A stretch of DNA of 64,000 bases, from assembly GCF_000429785.1 (NCBI RefSeq), contig NZ_KE386951.1:52209-116208 (forward strand), written 5' to 3'. This document shows, piece by piece, positions 47,254 to 55,620 of this stretch (position 1 is the first letter of the stretch; each line of letters starts with the position of its first letter). Origin of the DNA: Chitinibacter tainanensis DSM 15459 (lineage in GTDB: Bacteria > Pseudomonadota > Gammaproteobacteria > Burkholderiales > Chitinibacteraceae). Made by a program: the position numbers and the translations under genes. Under the pieces are notes generated by a model. That model did no database searches. It saw only the letters and a list, made by a program, of their open reading frames with translations, and was not told the DNA's origin.

Positions 47254-47461
47254 TATTTTCTCCATCCTGTTGTTGTTTTTCGCTGGCAGATCAAGCTGCG
47301 CAGCCTGTGCGTATCTTACTGTAGTCATCGCCGAGCGCCTACAGCTGCAGCTCACACCTGGATAGGCCCAATCTGTAAATATTACAGTCCGAGTTTGTAA
47401 GGCGCTTTCTATTGTCGGGCTTAATCCCTATCATGATGAACATTCGGATAAGGATGGCTTT

Positions 47462-48679
47462 ATGACTGCCGCTCCCTCACTTTGGCGCAATCGCAATTTC
47501 ATGCTGTTGTGGCTGGCTTCGATCATCAGCAATTTTGCCCTCGCCGTGGCCATGCTGGCCGAAACCTGGTACGTGGTAAAAACGCTGGACGCCAAAGCCC
47601 AGCTGGGCCTGGTGATGATTGCGGGCTCGGTGCCCAGGGTGTTGCTGATGGCCGTCGGCGGCGTACTGGCTGACCGGATGCCACGCAGCCGGATTATCTT
47701 CATCTCGCTGGCCAGCCGCGTGCTAATGCTGTTTGGATTGGTCGCCCTGCTGTACTGGCAGCGGCTAGATATCTGGGCGCTCACCGGCTTTGCCTTTCTG
47801 TATGGCGCGCTGGATGCCTTTTTTTGGCCGGCACGCGATGCACTCACCCCCACCATCGTGCCAGAACACGACCTCACCCGCGCCAACTCGGTCATGCTCA
47901 CCACCAATCAGGTGGGGCTGGTGTTTGGCCCGGTGCTGGGCGGCATTTTGCTGGCGGCGCTGTCGTATGAAACGATTTTTGCCCTCACCGGCGCCACGTT
48001 GCTGCTAGCGACCTTGTGTATTTGGCTGATTAATGAGCCTTTCACGCCCCGCGCCGTGCAAGCCGGGCATTCGATGCTCAGCGAGCTAAAAGAAGGCGTG
48101 CAATATGCGCTGCAAACTCCGGTCTTGCGGGCACTCATGCTGGTGTATGCCGCTGCCAATTTATTATTTATGGGACCATTGGCGCTGGGTATTCCGCTGA
48201 TCGTCACCGAAAACCTCGATGGCCAGCCAGCGACCTTGTCATTTCTGAATAGCGCCTTTGCCGCCGGCATGGTGCTGGGCGGGATTTTGCTCACGCTGTA
48301 TCCGCCTCAACACAAGCGGCTACTGATGATTACGGTGATTATCGCGCTGGAAGGCGTGCTGCTGGCCTTGCTGGCTCACACGCATTGGGTCTGGGTGGCG
48401 GTAGGCATTCAGCTGCTGATCGGGCTGGGCGTAGCGGGTAATAATGTGCCGATGATGTCGCTGATTCAGCAGTTTTCCGACAAAGCCAAGCTGGGCCGGG
48501 TAATGAGCCTGAACAGCATGGCGTCGATGGGGCTCACCCCGCTATCGTATGCGATGGTCACCGGCATGCTGTCGCTGCACTGGTCAATTGGCTGGATCAT
48601 GCCCGCCTTTGGCCTACTGATGAGCGCGGTGATGGTGTATCTGAGCTGGCAAATGGCGGTGATTCGGCAGACCGACTAA
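47462..48679 (+). CDS. Major facilitator superfamily transporter (EntS/MFS_3 type)
   Basis: 405 aa, twelve predicted helices. The MFS_3 family signature is clear: LWRNRNFMLLWLASIISNFALAVAMLAETWYVV and ADRMPRSRIIFISLASRVLMLFG, and PTIVPEHDLTRANSVMLTTNQVGLVFGPVLGG. Members export siderophores, macrolides or other small molecules; the substrate here is unknown. AAGGATGG precedes the start. It is a single gene. Confidence 0.88.
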   Translation: MTAAPSLWRNRNFMLLWLASIISNFALAVAMLAETWYVVKTLDAKAQLGLVMIAGSVPRVLLMAVGGVLADRMPRSRIIFISLASRVLMLFGLVALLYWQRLDIWALTGFAFLYGALDAFFWPARDALTPTIVPEHDLTRANSVMLTTNQVGLVFGPVLGGILLAALSYETIFALTGATLLLATLCIWLINEPFTPRAVQAGHSMLSELKEGVQYALQTPVLRALMLVYAAANLLFMGPLALGIPLIVTENLDGQPATLSFLNSAFAAGMVLGGILLTLYPPQHKRLLMITVIIALEGVLLALLAHTHWVWVAVGIQLLIGLGVAGNNVPMMSLIQQFSDKAKLGRVMSLNSMASMGLTPLSYAMVTGMLSLHWSIGWIMPAFGLLMSAVMVYLSWQMAVIRQTD

Positions 48680-48715
48680 GCCCTTGTCGTGTCGCAAGTC
48701 ATGTAGTTGGCGCAA

Positions 48716-48737
48716 ATTCACTACACAGCTCGTGAAT
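48716..48737. promoter_or_regulatory. Inverted repeat ATTCAC-N10-GTGAAT upstream of the deacetylase pair
   Basis: Perfect 6-bp arms 10 bp apart, about 140 bp before the first deacetylase. A further GTGAA half-site lies at 48805-48809. The geometry suits a dimeric transcription factor. Binding by any particular regulator is a guess. No clear -35/-10 pair is visible in 48680-48877. Confidence 0.35.
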
Positions 48738-48877
48738 GCACGGTGCAACAACCACAAGATAAGCCATTAAAAATAAAAGGTTTTTTTAAGCCACATCGCC
48801 ATTCGTGAAATAGTGAGCTAGGCACACCCCGAATTGTCATGTGGCAAGGCATGATGCCTCCATCGCTTGGAGTGCAC

Positions 48878-49927
48878 ATGATGTTCCACCGCCTGATTAC
48901 CTGTTTTTTACTTTTGCTGAGCCCGCTGCCGCTGCTGGCCGCCAGCTTGCAAGTGCAACCTTGGCCCGCTGGCGCCAAGGCGGCGCATACCATTGCCCAT
49001 GATGATGTGTGCGGCGGAAATACCGGCGGGATTTTTCAGCATGCCCTGCCCGTGCTACAAGCTCGCGGCCTACATGCTAGCCTAGGCTTGATTGCCGGAT
49101 TATGTAACGAGCCACAATGGCAGCAGCTCAAACAAGCGCTGCAAGCCGGGCACGAATTGTTTAATCACACCACAAGCCACGTCGGAATGCTTGAGCCGGG
49201 CAGCCTCGCCCCGATCGCGGGTTGGGACAATCTGAAAGAAATCGCCCAAGCTCAACGCTTGGTACAGGCCAAACTGGACTATAGCATGCAGTTTGTGGCT
49301 TTCCCTAGCGATCTGGCCACGCCCGAAGCCAAAGCCTTTGCCGCAGCCCAGCCGGAAATCCTCGGGCTCAGAGCGGCCAAACACCTCTACGATGGCAGCA
49401 ATGCCGGCCTGAATGCCGTCGATGAAATCGACCCACTGTTTGTGAAATGGGATATGTACTGGCGCGATGGCAAATGGTCGCGCTACAAACCGGCCAACGG
49501 CAATATGCTGATCCAGCATGCGCAGGCCGCCCTCGAGAGCGGCAGCTGGAGCTACCGCACCATGCATGGCGTGGCCGATGGCTCGTTTGAAAGCGTGCCG
49601 CTGACCCAATACACCGAATACGCCGACTTTCTTGCCGCCAAAGTCAAAGCCGGCGAGCTGTGGGTCGCCCCGCCCACCGCCGTGCTGCGCTATGCCATCA
49701 GCCGCCAGCAATGTGCGCTGCAATTACAAGGTAAGCAGATCAAGGTGGATGCCAGCGGCCCCGATTGCCAGCGCTATCACACCGCGCTGACTGTCGATCT
49801 CACCCCCGACGCCGACTGGCAAGGCCAATTTAGCCAGCAGGGCCAAGCGCTGGCTAGCCAGAAACTCACCAACGGCCAATACCGTATTTTGCTCGACCCG
49901 ACCAAGGGCGATGTGCGCATCCAATAG
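48878..49927 (+). CDS. Secreted polysaccharide deacetylase (NodB-like)
   Basis: 349 aa. The signal peptide is MMFHRLITCFLLLLSPLPLLAA. The NodB fold has the catalytic/metal motif HDD (41-43, THTIAHDDVCGG context) and motif 2 HTTSH (97-101). The C-terminal ~75 residues (CALQLQGKQIKVDASGPDCQRY onward) form an extra beta domain shared with the neighbour at 50047. It probably removes N-acetyl groups from chitin oligomers or a related glycan outside the cell. The ATG at 48878 has TGGAG five bases upstream. No metal-binding residue appears to be missing. Confidence 0.85.
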   Translation: MMFHRLITCFLLLLSPLPLLAASLQVQPWPAGAKAAHTIAHDDVCGGNTGGIFQHALPVLQARGLHASLGLIAGLCNEPQWQQLKQALQAGHELFNHTTSHVGMLEPGSLAPIAGWDNLKEIAQAQRLVQAKLDYSMQFVAFPSDLATPEAKAFAAAQPEILGLRAAKHLYDGSNAGLNAVDEIDPLFVKWDMYWRDGKWSRYKPANGNMLIQHAQAALESGSWSYRTMHGVADGSFESVPLTQYTEYADFLAAKVKAGELWVAPPTAVLRYAISRQQCALQLQGKQIKVDASGPDCQRYHTALTVDLTPDADWQGQFSQQGQALASQKLTNGQYRILLDPTKGDVRIQ

Positions 49928-49989
49928 AGGTATAAGCCTCAACAATAATAAATAAAAGACTTACCGGGCAATACCCCAAGAAGCGTGAC

Positions 49990-50020
49990 GAGTTGTGCCG
50001 ATTCCGGTAGCGGGCAACTC
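49990..50020. promoter_or_regulatory. Imperfect inverted repeat before the second deacetylase
   Basis: GAGTTGTGCC and GGGCAACTC form 9-10-bp arms with a mismatch, ending 26 bp before the start at 50047. It may be an operator or a 5' leader hairpin that sets expression of the second gene apart from the first. Confidence 0.35.
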
Positions 50021-50046
50021 ACCTAACTAGAAAGAGGATGGAGATT

Positions 50047-52266
50047 ATGCAAGCCAAGAACATGGGCCACGCCCTGGTGTTCGCATTACTCACCAGCGCT
50101 GGTCTGGTGTTGAATCCGGCGCAGGCCACAACGCCCACGCCAAGCCCTACTGCGACGCCGAGCTACCCAAGCTGGGATAGTGCTGCCGTGTATAACGGCG
50201 GCCAGCGCGTTATTTATAACAGCCAAATCTACGAAGCCCGCTGGTGGACGCAAGGCAATAATCCGGCCGAAGCCGGTGAATGGGGGCCGTGGAAATTAAT
50301 CGGCGCAGGCCCAACGCCCACCCCGAGCCCTACCCCTAGCAGCAATGTGGTAACACTAACGGCCAGCCAGGTGCCCAATGGCATTAAACCCTGTGGCAGC
50401 GCTAACTATGCCAGCTGGCAAAGCAACCAGAACTATGCCAGCGGCGCGATTGTCGCCGTGAGCAGTACTAGCGTGCCGTTTCTGGTCTTTACTGCGCAGC
50501 AGGCGCATTTAAGTACAGCAGCCAATCAGCCACGCGACAACGGCAATGGCACCATCAGCTACGACCGTACCGTGTGGGCGCCAAGCAATGCCTTGCCCGC
50601 GCCTTGCCCATCCTTAACGCCATCACCCACCCCAAGCACGCCGCCGGTTAACCAAGCGCCAACCATCAGTTTTAGTACGGCCGCTCAGGCAGCATGCCAA
50701 AGCCCATTCCAGCTCAAGGCAGAGGCCAGTGATAGCGATGGCAGCGTTGCTAAAGTTGAGTTTTATATTGACAACGCCCTCGTCGGGACTAAAACCAGTG
50801 CACCATACGAACTAACTGCCAGCAATGACGTGGCATGCTGGTCAAACGGCGGCAAAAAAGTGATGTTTGCTGTGGCCACCGATAATCTAGGCCTGCAAAC
50901 CCGCTCCGCCAGCATCACTGTGACCATTCCACGTGATGTGCTGGCCACGCCGAGCCCCACCCCAATCGCCACCTATGCAAACTGGAATGCCGCAACGGCC
51001 TACACCAGTGGTCAGCGGGTGAGCTACAACGGCCGCGCCTTTGAAGCCAAATGGTGGACACAGGGCCAGACGCCAAATGCCAACGATCCGTGGGGACCAT
51101 GGAAAGATCTGGGTGTGATTGGTAATGCAACACCAAGCCCGACACCCGTGATCACCGCAACACCAACCCCAACGGTGAGTGCGTCACCAAGCCCAACACC
51201 AAGCGCCACGCCAAGCACCACACCCGCAGGCAATCTCAGCCTGACGGCCGCGGCCATTACCACCTGGAAAAACGGCGCCAAAGGCGCGTATTCACTGGTG
51301 CATGATGATTATTGCTCGATGTATTACGGCACTGATCCATACAGCAAAATCATGGATCCTGAGCTGAAAAAACGCGGTCTGGTAGCCGGCTTTGGTATGA
51401 TCACCGGCAGCTGCTCAGAGCAACACTGGGCAGCGGCGAAGACCTTTATCGCCAACGGCCATGAAATCGTGAGCCACAGCCGCAATCATCCGAACCCGTA
51501 TATTCCGGATGCCAGCCTGGAAACCGAAATCAACGGCGCTACAGCCGATATCGCGGCCAAACTGGATGGCTATCAAGCTAGCTACTTTATCTGGCCGGGT
51601 GATGTGGCATCGACCAAAGCGATCGACTTCCTGAAAGCGCAGCCCAACTTCATTGGCGGCCGCGCGACGCATCTGGTCGATGGCTCAGGCCCGAACAATG
51701 CGGTGGATTACACCACCATGCCAGCCGGGGTGAATCCAGCCAACTTTGATAATCCATACCGCGTGAAATGGGACTTGTTTACCGCCGATGGTAAATGGTC
51801 GCTCTATCCAATGGGCAGCGAGATTCTCAATCTGCACATTGATGCGGCCATCAGCCAAGGTGGCTGGGCGACGCGCACTGCGCATGGTGTCGATACTGGC
51901 TACTGGGAAACGATTCCGCTCAATCGCTATCTGACTCACCTCGATTACGCCAAGGCTAAAGTCGATAGTGGCGAGCTGTGGATGGATACTCCATCGAATG
52001 TGATCAAATATCGCTACGCCCGCGAAAAATGTAGCTTGGTCGTACCTGCGGTGGTAGGCAATCGCACCGTCGGCTTTAACACCAGCGCCGAATGCCAGAA
52101 ATACGCCACCCCAGTGACGCTGCAGCTGACGGTCGCCAATCTGCGCGGCACGCTGCAAGCCACCCAAGGCGGTCAGGCCTTGGCGGTGAAAGCCGGCCCG
52201 GCCGGTAGCTGGCTGGTGACGGCGCACCCACTGGCCGGCGCTATCACGCTGGGCGACAGCCAGTAA
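50047..52266 (+). CDS. Modular chitin-binding polysaccharide deacetylase (CBM5/12, Ig-like, CBM5/12, NodB)
   Basis: 739 aa. After the signal peptide come: a CBM5/12-type chitin-binding module (residues 40-86, with YEARWWTQGNNP and GPWK), a distinct module of unknown type (115-180), a bacterial Ig-like domain (203-295), a second CBM5/12 (309-356), a Pro/Thr/Ser linker (360-395), then a NodB deacetylase with HDD (419-421) and HSRNH (477-481), and a C-terminal beta domain shared with the 349-aa neighbour. Linkers are PTPSP-rich. It likely acts on solid chitin. The ATG at 50047 has GAGG and GGAG upstream; the ATG at 50038 lies directly on the ribosome site. Confidence 0.9.
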   Translation: MQAKNMGHALVFALLTSAGLVLNPAQATTPTPSPTATPSYPSWDSAAVYNGGQRVIYNSQIYEARWWTQGNNPAEAGEWGPWKLIGAGPTPTPSPTPSSNVVTLTASQVPNGIKPCGSANYASWQSNQNYASGAIVAVSSTSVPFLVFTAQQAHLSTAANQPRDNGNGTISYDRTVWAPSNALPAPCPSLTPSPTPSTPPVNQAPTISFSTAAQAACQSPFQLKAEASDSDGSVAKVEFYIDNALVGTKTSAPYELTASNDVACWSNGGKKVMFAVATDNLGLQTRSASITVTIPRDVLATPSPTPIATYANWNAATAYTSGQRVSYNGRAFEAKWWTQGQTPNANDPWGPWKDLGVIGNATPSPTPVITATPTPTVSASPSPTPSATPSTTPAGNLSLTAAAITTWKNGAKGAYSLVHDDYCSMYYGTDPYSKIMDPELKKRGLVAGFGMITGSCSEQHWAAAKTFIANGHEIVSHSRNHPNPYIPDASLETEINGATADIAAKLDGYQASYFIWPGDVASTKAIDFLKAQPNFIGGRATHLVDGSGPNNAVDYTTMPAGVNPANFDNPYRVKWDLFTADGKWSLYPMGSEILNLHIDAAISQGGWATRTAHGVDTGYWETIPLNRYLTHLDYAKAKVDSGELWMDTPSNVIKYRYAREKCSLVVPAVVGNRTVGFNTSAECQKYATPVTLQLTVANLRGTLQATQGGQALAVKAGPAGSWLVTAHPLAGAITLGDSQ

Positions 52267-52319
52267 ACGTCGCACTACATCTTTTCCCCGCTCGGGTCAG
52301 ATACTCTGCTTGAGCTTGC

Positions 52320-52354
52320 CCCCGTACTGCCATCCGGCGTACGGGGATTTTTTT
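52320..52354 (+). terminator. Rho-independent terminator of the deacetylase pair
   Basis: CCCCGTA and TACGGGG (52320-52326, 52340-52346) pair across a 13-nt loop and are followed by a run of eight T's. It is 54 bp after the stop codon. Confidence 0.85.
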
Positions 52355-52436
52355 CTGTCATCACCCTGTGCTACTCTTCGCGGCTGATTCGACCAAGACG
52401 TGCGCGCCACCCCGGCGCTAGAACACGCGAAGCAGG

Positions 52437-52865
52437 ATGGACGTGGTAAATCTGAAGAAACGCAATATCATCACCATCACCGATCTCGATCGCACCGAGA
52501 CTTGGGTGAAGTATTACAACGGCTTGTGTGACGACTGCGTCGGCAGCTGCTGCACCATGCCGGTGGAAGTCAAAATCGTTGATCTGATCCGCATGGGTGT
52601 GGTGGATGAATTTGATGCAGTGGAGCCGGCGAAAAACATCGCTAAACGGCTGATGAAGGCGCGCATCATCGAGCATTTCAATTTCAAAAACGAAATCTAC
52701 ACGCTGGCGCGCCGGGCCAATCACGACTGTATTTATCTGGATGAACGCAGCCGCCGCTGTACTATCTACGAAAACCGCCCCAATACCTGTCGCAAACATC
52801 CGCAAGTCGGGCCGCGCCCCGGGTATTGCGCATATAACCAGAAACGCGAAACGGCCAAGTGCTAA
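52437..52865 (+). CDS. YkgJ family cysteine-cluster protein
   Basis: 142 aa. Eight cysteines are arranged in CDDCVGSCC, HDCIYLDERSRRCTIYENRPNTCRKHP and CAYN, the pattern of the YkgJ/CxxCxxCC zinc- or iron-binding family of unknown function. The ATG at 52437 directly abuts AGCAGG, which is too close; GTG at 52443 gives a better spacing and is an alternative start. It is a single gene after the deacetylase terminator. Confidence 0.8.
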   Translation: MDVVNLKKRNIITITDLDRTETWVKYYNGLCDDCVGSCCTMPVEVKIVDLIRMGVVDEFDAVEPAKNIAKRLMKARIIEHFNFKNEIYTLARRANHDCIYLDERSRRCTIYENRPNTCRKHPQVGPRPGYCAYNQKRETAKC

Positions 52866-52928
52866 ACACTTGACCGCCTATGTATTACTGCGCAAGCCTT
52901 TATTAATAAGGCCTAGCCAGCCATACCC

Positions 52929-53144
52929 CTATGCACTCATAGCAGCACTACCCTCACTACCGGCGGCGGGCGCCTCGCGCACCACCGCGGCCGCCAGCAA
53001 AGCCGCTTCATACGCCGCCAACTGGGCATCATCCATTTCCGGTCGAAGTTGCTCCAGCTTGGTGGCCGCGACATAGGCCTTAAACGGGTGCGGTGCCTGA
53101 ACTTGTTGCAGTAGTTCATCCAGTTGCGCCAGACTCACCGTCAT
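52929..53144 (-). CDS. Small hypothetical protein downstream of the GH18-LytTR gene, 71 aa
   Basis: I do not recognise a family. It is a soluble, helical, Ala-rich protein (LAQLDELLQQVQAPHPFKAYVAATKLEQLRPEMDDAQLAAYEAALLAAA). AAGGAG eight bases before the ATG supports translation. It begins 27 bp after the stop of the GH18-LytTR gene on the same strand and is probably in its operon. A role with the regulator is inference from position only. Confidence 0.65.
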   Translation of the reverse strand: MTVSLAQLDELLQQVQAPHPFKAYVAATKLEQLRPEMDDAQLAAYEAALLAAAVVREAPAAGSEGSAAMSA

Positions 53145-53171
53145 GATTTCAGCTCCTTGCGATGCTTGTTG

Positions 53172-55520
53172 TTATTCGGTAAACCAATGGGGAAATTGTT
53201 CCCGCAGCCGGGGCACCATCGAGCGGGCCACCGGAATCGCCGTCTCGCCCAGCTGCACCGACCAATGCTCCCGCCCCCGCTTGCTCATCCCGGTCACCTT
53301 GCGCGGGTTAACCAGATAGGAGCGGTGCACTTGCACCAGCAGGCTTTCTTCAAAGTAAAGCCGAATCGCCCGTAAACGTAAAGTAATATACAAAGGCGCG
53401 ACGAGATCACTGGCATGAATCGCGCTGTAACCCTTGTCGGCGCGGATAAATAAGAGCTTATCCCGCCGCGAAGCGATCTCATACACCTCGCTTAAAAGCT
53501 GCGGCTGGCGCCCCAATTCATACAATTGCCGCCGCACAATCTGTAGCTGCTGCAACAGGCTTTGAAAATACGCCGCGTCGTCTTCATCCAGTGGCGCAGT
53601 GAACTCAAGCTGCAGGACATAATCATCCAGCGGTTGACTCATGCGCTGCGCCGCCACGCCCAGCTCACGCGGGCTGGGGCTCGCCTCGTCGGCATCCAGA
53701 TCCAGCACGCTACTGTGGCGCACCAGTGGTTCGGTGGCCAGAAAGCCCAGCGTGATTTCCAGCATTTTTTCCAAGCTGCGCTGCTCTCCCAATTGCCGCC
53801 CCAACTCGGTCAGCCGCTGCAAGCGCTGAGCGGCGCTGGCGGCGGTTTTTGCGCTGGGGCTGGCCACGGCTTGGGCGAGGGAAGTGGACTGGGGAGCATC
53901 GACGAGCGGGGCTTCGCTCAGTTCGCCGGCAGCCAACTCATTTACGGCCACCGCGGGCGTACTAGGCTCACCTAGCTCTTCAGCGACGGCAGACTCGGGC
54001 TCTGGCACACGCTCTACCGCCACAGCCGGCGCGGCGAGCGCTGGTCGCGGCGGAGCCGGCAGCAAGGGCTGCAGCTGCCAGGCCAGCTGGCGGCTACGCC
54101 GCACCCACGGCTGCTGCGCCGCCCCCCCCTGCTCGGCCAGCTCGGCCAAAGTCAGCAGCTGAATCGGCAACTCGCTCAGCTGTTGCCGCAACTGCGTGAT
54201 TTGCGCGACTTCCTGCGCCAGCAGTTGTGCGCGCTGCTTGCGCCGCCACCACCACTGCAGCATGAGCGCCAGCTGTGCAGCCAAGATACAGCCCAAGAGC
54301 AATTCCACCCAGGCCGGGTGATGCCGCCACCAGTACTGCAGATCATGCCAGCGGCACTGCCACGGCGCGGCATCGCGTTCGATTTGCCGCAGCAGCCGGT
54401 AATCGGCCGCGTCGCTAGTGAGCTCCCACAGGGCGATGCCGCGCAAGCCGCGCGCGCGGGCAAAATCCAGCTTGGCAGCCAGAGCTGGCTGGCTTTCTAC
54501 GCTGATAAACTGCCGTTTGCTGGCGCTGTAAAAAGTGGTGGCCTTGGCCAGCGGATCCCAATGCTCTACAAAATCGCCATCCTGCCGCAAGGCGGCCAGC
54601 TCATCTTGGCCAAACACGCCGGTGGCCCCAGTTTGCTCATTATCCCACGAGCCCATACTGACGCCGCCATGCGGCTGCCCCAGCCCCTGTGCCGTCGGTG
54701 GCACGGCATTAAAACTAATGCCCTGCGTAGGGATCAGTACGCTCAGCTGCGCGGGCTTTACGCCATACCCCAATACCGTATCGACCGCAGAAGCAATAGA
54801 TACATGCCCTGGTGGCGCATACAGTGGTGATTTATGCCCCGTTCGCCCTGACCAAGCGCCGACAAAATCGGTGGCGATCAGCATAAAGTAATCCACCTGC
54901 GCCGCGAGCTCAGCCCAATGCAGGCCTTGCCATTGATACGGCTGGGTACCAATTGCCAGACCAATCCGTAGCCCGGGCTGAGCACGCCGCAGCGCACTAA
55001 CAAATGCCAGCAGATGCTCACCATCGGCCGCATCAACCGCATTGCCGGCCTTGCCGCCGGCCACCGGATAGCGCCAGTCGATTTCGATGCCATCAAAACC
55101 TTGCGCTGCCAGTAGCGCCACGGTCGAGCGAACTGCGCGCGACTGCTGCGCGGGTTGCAAGGCGGTAGAGATCTGCGCCGAATAATTCCAGCCCCCCACG
55201 GCCAACACGGTTTTCAACCGCGGATACAGGCGTTTTTGCTCGCGTAATAGCGCGAAATTGCCACGCAACATGCGCCCATCAGCCAGCGTATAGGGTTTGG
55301 TGAGGTCGGCAAAATTATCCCCTGCGATCAGCTCCCCTTGCGGGGTAAAGCGCGCAAAGGCGTAGGTGAGCTGATCCACCCTCGCAAGGGGTAAATCGGC
55401 TAAGGGGCGGGTCTGGGCGTAACTCACCCAGTAGGGATAATAGGCAGTGAGCTGGCCGGCACCGGCGGTCGCCATGAGCAAACCGCAGAGCCAAGCCCAG
55501 CAGAAAACAGGTAAGCGCAT
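53172..55520 (-). CDS. Membrane-tethered GH18 pseudo-chitinase fused to LytTR DNA-binding domain (putative chitin-responsive regulator)
   Basis: 782 aa. A signal peptide (1-22) precedes a periplasmic GH18 TIM barrel (about 23-385) with TVLAVGGWNYS (104-114) and GIALWELTSD (361-370). The catalytic motif, normally DGxDxDxE, reads DGIEIDWR (143-150): Arg150 replaces the catalytic Glu and Glu146 an Asp. The MxYD position reads IATD (215-218). A membrane helix (about 403-423) is followed by WWWRRKQR, coiled-coil segments and a Pro/Ala/Glu linker. The C-terminal ~95 residues are LytTR (LLFIRADKGYSAI, VHRSYLVNPRKVTGM). Inference: a one-component sensor binding chitin ligands outside and DNA inside. 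GGAGA precedes the start. Confidence 0.9.
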   Translation of the reverse strand: MRLPVFCWAWLCGLLMATAGAGQLTAYYPYWVSYAQTRPLADLPLARVDQLTYAFARFTPQGELIAGDNFADLTKPYTLADGRMLRGNFALLREQKRLYPRLKTVLAVGGWNYSAQISTALQPAQQSRAVRSTVALLAAQGFDGIEIDWRYPVAGGKAGNAVDAADGEHLLAFVSALRRAQPGLRIGLAIGTQPYQWQGLHWAELAAQVDYFMLIATDFVGAWSGRTGHKSPLYAPPGHVSIASAVDTVLGYGVKPAQLSVLIPTQGISFNAVPPTAQGLGQPHGGVSMGSWDNEQTGATGVFGQDELAALRQDGDFVEHWDPLAKATTFYSASKRQFISVESQPALAAKLDFARARGLRGIALWELTSDAADYRLLRQIERDAAPWQCRWHDLQYWWRHHPAWVELLLGCILAAQLALMLQWWWRRKQRAQLLAQEVAQITQLRQQLSELPIQLLTLAELAEQGGAAQQPWVRRSRQLAWQLQPLLPAPPRPALAAPAVAVERVPEPESAVAEELGEPSTPAVAVNELAAGELSEAPLVDAPQSTSLAQAVASPSAKTAASAAQRLQRLTELGRQLGEQRSLEKMLEITLGFLATEPLVRHSSVLDLDADEASPSPRELGVAAQRMSQPLDDYVLQLEFTAPLDEDDAAYFQSLLQQLQIVRRQLYELGRQPQLLSEVYEIASRRDKLLFIRADKGYSAIHASDLVAPLYITLRLRAIRLYFEESLLVQVHRSYLVNPRKVTGMSKRGREHWSVQLGETAIPVARSMVPRLREQFPHWFTE

Positions 55521-55620
55521 TTCGTCTCCATCGCGCTCTGTGGCGCTTTGGGCAGCAGCTTACCAGAGGCGATGGCCGACACCGCTGTGCCAAGGCCACC
55601 TTGCGGCGCGAATGCCGCAG

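Noticed and set aside
49990-50020. LytTR binding site for the GH18-LytTR regulator
   Set aside because: The AGTTG cores are inverted rather than direct repeats and the flanking bases do not fit the usual LytTR consensus. It is kept only as a generic inverted repeat.
53172-55520. Active secreted chitinase
   Set aside because: The GH18 motif lacks the catalytic Glu (Arg instead) and the MxYD Tyr, and the protein continues into a membrane helix and a DNA-binding domain.
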